Source: Marinomonas sp. KMM3893 (GTDB lineage: Bacteria > Pseudomonadota > Gammaproteobacteria > Pseudomonadales > Marinomonadaceae). From it: DNA of 64,000 nucleotides. Under the pieces are notes generated by a model. That model was not told the origin of the DNA and made no database searches. It saw only the letters and a list, made by a program, of their open reading frames with translations. Position numbers and translations under genes: made by a program. Positions 59,149 through 64,000 of the stretch are shown in pieces; within the stretch, counting starts at the first letter, position 1; every line of letters begins with the position of its first letter. The stretch spans positions 868,001 through 932,000 of the forward strand of contig NZ_SJSC01000001.1 in the NCBI RefSeq assembly GCF_004352855.1, written 5' to 3'.

Positions 59149-59369
59149 AACTAACCTCTAGCAATGGAATTGATCTTCATATTACGTGCATAAATCACAC
59201 CATATATTGGCAGAAAACTGACCTGATAGACAAATGATATCCCATGAAACTTTTGCTTCAGCCCCATAAACCAAGAAATCATGCTCTCAACCAAGAATGA
59301 AGCCATAGGTTTCCCGAAAAGGATCTGCTAAATTCAATTCATAACGACTAACGAGTATCAGCAACCGCT

Positions 59370-60821
59370 ATGGATCAACCTCTCTACGAACAAGTCGCAA
59401 CGCAGATCGAAAAACAAATTATCGAAGGGACTTTTTTGCCCAACGCCCGCATCCCTTCTCTTCGAAAGTCGAGTAAGCAATTCAACGTCAGCATTGCCAC
59501 TGTGATGCAAGCTTTTAGCTTATTGGAAGATCGCGGTTTAATTAAAGCTCGGCCCCAAAAAGGCTACTTTGTTCAGAGTAACCAACCAACCGCAGAAACG
59601 GCGCACATTGCCCCTAAAAAGTACGATGGCCACATGCACCTACTGCTTAACCAGTTATTGCATGCCTCCCAAGATAAAAATATCGCCCCTTTTGGCGCCG
59701 CCATTCCACACAGTGACTTTTTGCCTCTCAAACAATTGCAACGCTCTGTGGTTCGGCTTATGCGGGCAGAGCCCGAGATTTGTTCAACCTATGAATTTAC
59801 GCCGGGGTCACTGGATCTACGACGACAAATAGCCATTCGCATGCTCGATACTGGGTGCCGCCTTCAAACGGATGACATCACCATCACCCTAGGTTGTCAA
59901 AATGCCATCATGCTGGCGCTTCAAGCCACCACCCAACCTGGCGATACCATCGCAATAGAAAGCCCCGCTTATCACGGCGTGTTACAAGCCATCGAAGTAT
60001 TGCACTTAAAGGCCATTGAAATCCCTTGCTCTGAAACTCTTGGTATCAACCTCCAGCAACTTGAGCACGCGGCACAGCAATGGAAAATAAAAGCCTGCAT
60101 TGTCACACCAAACAATCAAAACCCAACCGGAGCGACACTCTCTAGGCAAGCCAGAGCCGACTTATTGCGCATAGTGAATCAATACGATATCGCGCTCATC
60201 GAAGACGATGTTTATGGCGAATTGGGGTATCAAGACAAACGAGAAAGTGCTTTAAAAGCCAATGACACAGCAGGTCGAGTTATTTATTGCAGTTCTTTTT
60301 CGAAAAGCATCGCACCTGGGTTTAGAGTCGGCTGGATAGTTGGTGGGCGTTATCAAGATAAAATAGAACATTATGCTTATGTGCAGTCGCTGGCGATTCC
60401 AACCGTGACACAAATTGCGATTGCCCACTTTCTGGAGCATGGCGCTTATGACCGCCATTTGCGCAAAACAAGGCAAATTTATCAAACCAATTTGATCCGC
60501 TGTCAAAACCTTGTGCTGGAGGCTTTCCCTACAGGGACGAAAGTGTCCCAGCCTACTGGGGGATTTTTACTTTGGGTCACGCTCCCAGACACAGTCGATG
60601 CAATGCAACTTTATCAAGAGGCGCTGGCGCAGAAAATTGGCCTATTGCCCGGCCTTGCTTTTAGCCTTTCCAACCAATTTGCCCACCATTTAAGGCTCAA
60701 TTATGCCGTTTTATGGGATGAAAAAAATCTTCAGGCCTTATTGGAATTGGGAAGCTTGGTTCATAGTCTAGAAAATGACGTGCTGACTGATAACGACATT
60801 TATCAGCACTCTCCGACATAA
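59370..60821 (+). CDS. MocR-type GntR regulator with aminotransferase-like domain
   Basis: A 483-residue fusion. The GntR winged helix (about 5-70, ARIPSLRKSSKQFNVSIATVMQAF) is joined to a fold-type I aminotransferase domain (about 110-465) with PLP-binding Lys in CSSFSKSIAPGFR and the NNQNPTGATLS motif. Such proteins sense PLP or amino compounds and activate nearby genes. Its divergent neighbour is the chemoreceptor at 57172, so the target is not obvious. Confidence 0.88.
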   Translation: MDQPLYEQVATQIEKQIIEGTFLPNARIPSLRKSSKQFNVSIATVMQAFSLLEDRGLIKARPQKGYFVQSNQPTAETAHIAPKKYDGHMHLLLNQLLHASQDKNIAPFGAAIPHSDFLPLKQLQRSVVRLMRAEPEICSTYEFTPGSLDLRRQIAIRMLDTGCRLQTDDITITLGCQNAIMLALQATTQPGDTIAIESPAYHGVLQAIEVLHLKAIEIPCSETLGINLQQLEHAAQQWKIKACIVTPNNQNPTGATLSRQARADLLRIVNQYDIALIEDDVYGELGYQDKRESALKANDTAGRVIYCSSFSKSIAPGFRVGWIVGGRYQDKIEHYAYVQSLAIPTVTQIAIAHFLEHGAYDRHLRKTRQIYQTNLIRCQNLVLEAFPTGTKVSQPTGGFLLWVTLPDTVDAMQLYQEALAQKIGLLPGLAFSLSNQFAHHLRLNYAVLWDEKNLQALLELGSLVHSLENDVLTDNDIYQHSPT

Positions 60822-61062
60822 CTTTTCAAAAATACATGATTTATAACGCATTTTAAGTGGCGAACTGATAAAAAATGGATTACTTCTTAATAGTGTCTGA
60901 TTAGGGACTTTTTTCTTATAAGCTGAAGTTATGAATGTCTATTTTGCTATCTTAAAATTCGTCTGTACAGCCCGAACAGAAAGCGTACAATTCGCATTCT
61001 TTTTTAAACACTCTGCCTTTGTGGCCGATAACTTTAATACTTGAATTAGCTGGCTTGTTGCG

Positions 61063-61473
61063 ATGGAATTTGTTTCACATCCGAAAGACCTTCCTTTAGA
61101 GATTACTCTCATAGAGGATCAACCTTTTCCCACTTCTAAGAGGGAAGATGTCGGGTTCGCCGGAATTACATGTTTTGCTGCCCAACACTTTGAAAGTGGA
61201 CGCTCTGTAAGAATTACATTAGAAGAAATCGACCCTAACTTTTGTGTTACGGGCCGTGTCGTCTGGTGTGACAACGAAAGAGGCGAATACAAGGTAGCAA
61301 TAGAATTCCCAATCAAAGACGAGTGTTATTGTGTGCGAATGGTTGAGCAGCTGTCTCAAATTGAGCATTATCGCCGCCAAGCGAAGACACAAGGCCGTCG
61401 CCTTAACTACAACGAAGCTGCGGCTGAATGGATCCAGAAATTTGCCGCTTCATTCCCCGCATTTATCATTTAA
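61063..61473 (+). CDS. PilZ-domain protein
   Basis: A 136-residue small protein with a PilZ-like beta barrel. The N-terminal basic stretch SKREDVGFAGITCFAA and the later TGRVVWCDNERGEYKVAIEF match the domain. The c-di-GMP-binding RxxxR is incomplete (a KRED-type sequence is seen), so binding is uncertain. It lies nine bases before the DUF501 gene, so they are co-transcribed. Confidence 0.7.
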   Translation: MEFVSHPKDLPLEITLIEDQPFPTSKREDVGFAGITCFAAQHFESGRSVRITLEEIDPNFCVTGRVVWCDNERGEYKVAIEFPIKDECYCVRMVEQLSQIEHYRRQAKTQGRRLNYNEAAAEWIQKFAASFPAFII

Positions 61474-61482
61474 AAGACCTCT

Positions 61483-61998
61483 ATGACCCAATCTCTTTCT
61501 CAACGTGATATCGATATTATCACTAGCCAGCTTGGCCGTACGCCAAGCGGCATTAGCGCCATTGCTCATTACTCCCCAAACCGTGTTCCACAAGTACTCG
61601 AAATGGAAACTTGGGTGTTTAATCAACCCTTCCCAACCTTGTACTGGCTCTCTAGTAAAGCCATTGATAAAGCGCTTGCTAAAATCGAAAGCCAAGGCGT
61701 GGTAAAAGAGCTAGAACAGCGCATCAAAGACGACGCAGCATTGCGCGAAGCGCATCACAATTCACATCGTGATTATATTGCTCGACGTTGGGCTGCGATG
61801 AGTGACGAGCACAAAGCCATTATTGAAGAAAAAGGCTTTAAACCGTTATTTGAAGAGCTCGGTATTGGTGGTATCAAAAACTGGGATCAAGTTCGTTGCT
61901 TACACATGCAATACGCCCATCACCTAGCAGGCGATAATGTCATTGGTCGCATTCTGGATGAAGAATACGACATACGAAGCATCGCCGACGCAGAATAA
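61483..61998 (+). CDS. DUF501 family protein
   Basis: A 171-residue protein with the DUF501 pattern: SQLGRTPSGISAIAHYSPNRVPQVLEM and PFPTLYWLSSKAIDKALAKIE, then a His-rich CLHMQYAHHLAGDN near the C-terminus. Members are widespread and of unknown function. It follows the PilZ gene closely. Confidence 0.85.
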   Translation: MTQSLSQRDIDIITSQLGRTPSGISAIAHYSPNRVPQVLEMETWVFNQPFPTLYWLSSKAIDKALAKIESQGVVKELEQRIKDDAALREAHHNSHRDYIARRWAAMSDEHKAIIEEKGFKPLFEELGIGGIKNWDQVRCLHMQYAHHLAGDNVIGRILDEEYDIRSIADAE

Positions 61999-62050
61999 AC
62001 GCCGTCAAAACAAGCGCCATAAAACACGCTATCGCTTGGCATAGACAATA

Positions 62051-62089
62051 AAAAACCAGACTAAGTGTGAAAACTTGAGTCTGGTTTTT
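62051..62089. terminator. Bidirectional terminator between DUF501 gene and glpK
   Basis: A 12-bp stem AAAAACCAGACT / AGTCTGGTTTTT with a 15-base loop, between convergent genes, with T and A tails that suit both strands. Confidence 0.93.
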
Positions 62090-62120
62090 TTTCGTTTTTA
62101 CTCACGCGATGATAAGCCCT

Positions 62121-63611
62121 TTATTCTTCAGGGCGTGTACGGACTCGATTGACGGCTTCTTGCCAGCCTGCGTATAGTTTTTCGCCCGTACCCTGCTCCA
62201 TACTAGGTTCAAAGCGTTTTTCGGCTTGCCATAAATCCGTAATTGCCTCTAACGAAGAATAAATCCCCACCTGCAGACCGGCTAAATAGGCCGCGCCTAA
62301 TGCCGTGGTTTCGGTGATTTTTGGACGCTCTACTTCTACTTCCAATAGGTCACTTAAAAACTGCACCATGACATCGTTAATCACCATGCCACCATCGATG
62401 CGCAACGAGCGAAACGTTGCACCATCTTGCGCCATGGCCCCAACCAAATCTTTTGTTTGGTAACACACGGATCGCAATCCAGCACTGACGATGTCCGCCA
62501 CACTGGTATCACGCGTCAAGCCGATCATAGCGCCCCTGGCATCCGGGTCCCAATAGGGTGCCCCCAAGCCAGTAAACGCTGGCACTAAATACACTGAATC
62601 ACCATTAAGTGCTTGTTGCGCCAAGCTTTGTGTTTCTTTTGCGTCTTTAAATAGATTTAAACCATCTCGCAACCATTGAATCGCAGCACCGGCCACAAAG
62701 ATACTGCCTTCTAGCGCGTATGTGACCTTGCCGTTTAAGCGATAACCCACGGTGGTGAGCAGTTTATTTTCTGAGCGTAATGGTTTATCGCCGGTGTTCA
62801 AAATAAGAAAACAGCCGGTTCCATAGGTGCTTTTCACCATGCCAGGTTTAAAGCATGCTTGGCCTATTAAAGCCGCTTGCTGATCTCCCGCCATGCCATT
62901 TACAGGAATACTGGCACCCAGCCACTCTTCATCGATCTCGCCAAAATCCGCGCTGCAATCCATCACTTCTGGTAAGAGCACATTCTCAATACCAAGGGCT
63001 TTAATCAATTCCTGATCCCACTCCTGCGTATGAATATTAAACGCCATGGTGCGAGCCGCATTGGTTGCATCCGTTTTATGGGATTGACCTTTGGTTAGGC
63101 GCCATAATAAGAAACTGTCGACCGTTCCGAAGGCAAGCTTGTGTTGTTCCGCTTTGTCTTTTGCCCCTTCGACGTTGTCTAATATCCAACGAATTTTGGT
63201 CGCAGAAAAATAAGGGTCTATGAGCAATCCCGTTTTATTCTGAACGCTTTCGCTCAGCCCTTGTTGATGCAGCATTTGACAGAATTCACTGGTTCGTCGA
63301 TCTTGCCATACAATGGCGTTATAAACAGCTTCTCCGGTTTCAATATCCCAGAGAATGGTGGTTTCTCGTTGGTTGGTAATACCGATACTGGCTACCGATT
63401 TTGCATCGATACCTGTATCCTTGAGAACAGAACGACAGACGCTTAAAGTGGATGTCCATATATCTTCAGGATCATGCTCCACCCAACCATCATGAGGGAA
63501 ATGCTGCGCAAACTCTTGTTGTGATTGACCTACTCGCTGCCCTAATTCATCAAATAGAATTGCACGAGAACTGGTGGTGCCTTGATCAATCGCAAGAATA
63601 TATTTTTTCAT
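62121..63611 (-). CDS. glpK: Glycerol kinase
   Basis: A 496-residue FGGY-family kinase. The N-terminal ATP motif is [15 protein letters not shown]. The substrate region includes [10 protein letters not shown] and WQDRRTSEF, and the ATP loop is in [12 protein letters not shown]. It phosphorylates glycerol to sn-glycerol-3-phosphate. It is divergent from glpR, and no glpF lies downstream within the window. Confidence 0.96.
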   Translation of the reverse strand: MKKYILAIDQGTTSSRAILFDELGQRVGQSQQEFAQHFPHDGWVEHDPEDIWTSTLSVCRSVLKDTGIDAKSVASIGITNQRETTILWDIETGEAVYNAIVWQDRRTSEFCQMLHQQGLSESVQNKTGLLIDPYFSATKIRWILDNVEGAKDKAEQHKLAFGTVDSFLLWRLTKGQSHKTDATNAARTMAFNIHTQEWDQELIKALGIENVLLPEVMDCSADFGEIDEEWLGASIPVNGMAGDQQAALIGQACFKPGMVKSTYGTGCFLILNTGDKPLRSENKLLTTVGYRLNGKVTYALEGSIFVAGAAIQWLRDGLNLFKDAKETQSLAQQALNGDSVYLVPAFTGLGAPYWDPDARGAMIGLTRDTSVADIVSAGLRSVCYQTKDLVGAMAQDGATFRSLRIDGGMVINDVMVQFLSDLLEVEVERPKITETTALGAAYLAGLQVGIYSSLEAITDLWQAEKRFEPSMEQGTGEKLYAGWQEAVNRVRTRPEE

Positions 63612-63680
63612 AGGAAAGGCTCTTTTAGGTCACTGTCATCCGGCATAAGAATCGCGCCTGAGACTTTTTATTTTTTTTAT

Positions 63681-63700
63681 TTTGAACAAAAATGTTCAAA
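63681..63700. promoter_or_regulatory. Possible GlpR operator between glpK and glpR
   Basis: TTTGAACAAAAATGTTCAAA has perfect 7-base arms with a 6-base spacer. It lies 70 bp from glpK and 76 bp from glpR. It resembles the TGTTCG-type dyads of GlpR but lacks the CG core, so assignment is tentative. Confidence 0.5.
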
Positions 63701-63775
63701 TGTGAATATCGGCTATTAAAAACCAATCTAGGCTTCTTTAGCAAGCAGTAAACTTTTTTAGGAGAATGAATCAAC

Positions 63776-64000
63776 ATGGGCCAACAAACTCGCCAAGAGA
63801 AAATCGTCGCCATTGCTAAAGAAAAAGGGTATGTGACGATCGATGAATTGGCCAGCAAATTTTCCGTCACACCACAAACCATTCGCCGTGATATCAATGC
63901 CCTTGCTGAAGCAGAACAAATTCGTCGCCACCATGGCGGTGCAAGCTACGATTCCAGTACCACCAACGTGGCTTATGCCACTCGGCAAATTATGCAGCTC
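63776..64000 (+). CDS. glpR: Glycerol-3-phosphate regulon repressor, 3'-truncated by window edge
   Basis: The first 75 residues of a DeoR-family repressor. The HTH (TIDELASKFSVTPQTIRRDINAL, about 22-44) and RRHHGGAS are the GlpR signature. AGGAG lies 11 bases before the ATG at 63776. The rest runs past the window. It is divergent from glpK, which it is expected to repress. Confidence 0.9.
   Translation, partial: MGQQTRQEKIVAIAKEKGYVTIDELASKFSVTPQTIRRDINALAEAEQIRRHHGGASYDSSTTNVAYATRQIMQL

Noticed and set aside
1..64000. CRISPR arrays, tRNA/rRNA genes, prophage or defence systems
   Set aside because: No regular direct-repeat array, clover-leaf candidate, phage structural gene or restriction/toxin family was seen; the only mobile trace is the IS3 scar at 35632-35770.

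Overview
The window reads as a chromosomal segment of a marine gammaproteobacterium, most like Marinomonas or a close Oceanospirillales relative. This rests on moderate GC, the protein families and the dense LysR regulators; the sequence alone does not fix the genus. I saw no rRNA, tRNA, CRISPR array or prophage. The window cuts one gene at each end: a nitroreductase (NfsA type) on the left and glpR on the right. Most genes are catabolic or regulatory, and the coding content is ordinary. The interest lies in regulatory wiring and gene context.

Layout. 1-9 kb: nitroreductase, a FAD amino-acid dehydrogenase divergent from a YjiH-type transporter, a LysR/VOC pair, gamma-butyrobetaine dioxygenase with a LysR gene, and another LysR divergent from an NfsB-type nitroreductase. 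9-17 kb: a PAS-GGDEF protein, then a three-regulator operon (HypT-like LysR, periplasmic-binding-domain histidine kinase, sigma-54 response regulator) divergent from an Asp/Glu racemase and a dicarboxylate/amino-acid symporter. The symporter has a near-consensus sigma-54 promoter. 17-29 kb: a full histidine utilisation (hut) locus: hutG, hutI, hutH and hutU on the minus strand, hutF and hutD divergent, then a HutXWV-type ABC importer and the repressor hutC. 29-35.6 kb: cytochrome b561, an SRPBCC-GyrI protein, an Xaa-Pro dipeptidase (pepQ) and a TctCBA tricarboxylate transporter. 35.6-38.4 kb: an IS3-type transposase scar followed by arsR-arsH-acr3-arsC. 38.5-43 kb: aroQ, a LysR protein with two HTH domains, ligC and an aldo/keto reductase. 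43-49.5 kb: two-subunit pyruvate carboxylase with a LysR gene, then ada-alkA. 49.7-56 kb: a soluble PAS-PAS chemoreceptor and the protocatechuate 4,5-cleavage operon ligJ-ligK-galD-ligI-ligA-ligB. 56-64 kb: peroxiredoxin, a membrane chemoreceptor, a MocR regulator, PilZ and DUF501 proteins, and glpK/glpR.

How the genes work together. Ten-base TGTATATACA-like palindromes, matching HutC operators, lie before hutU, hutF and hutC. They also lie between the dehydrogenase and the YjiH transporter 20 kb away, so those two genes probably belong to the histidine regulon. The lig genes encode every step from protocatechuate to pyruvate plus oxaloacetate, but ligC sits 10 kb from the others, beside aroQ and the tandem-HTH LysR. 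This suggests quinate/shikimate or aromatic acids feed the pathway. The sigma-54 activator operon probably controls uptake and interconversion of acidic amino acids.
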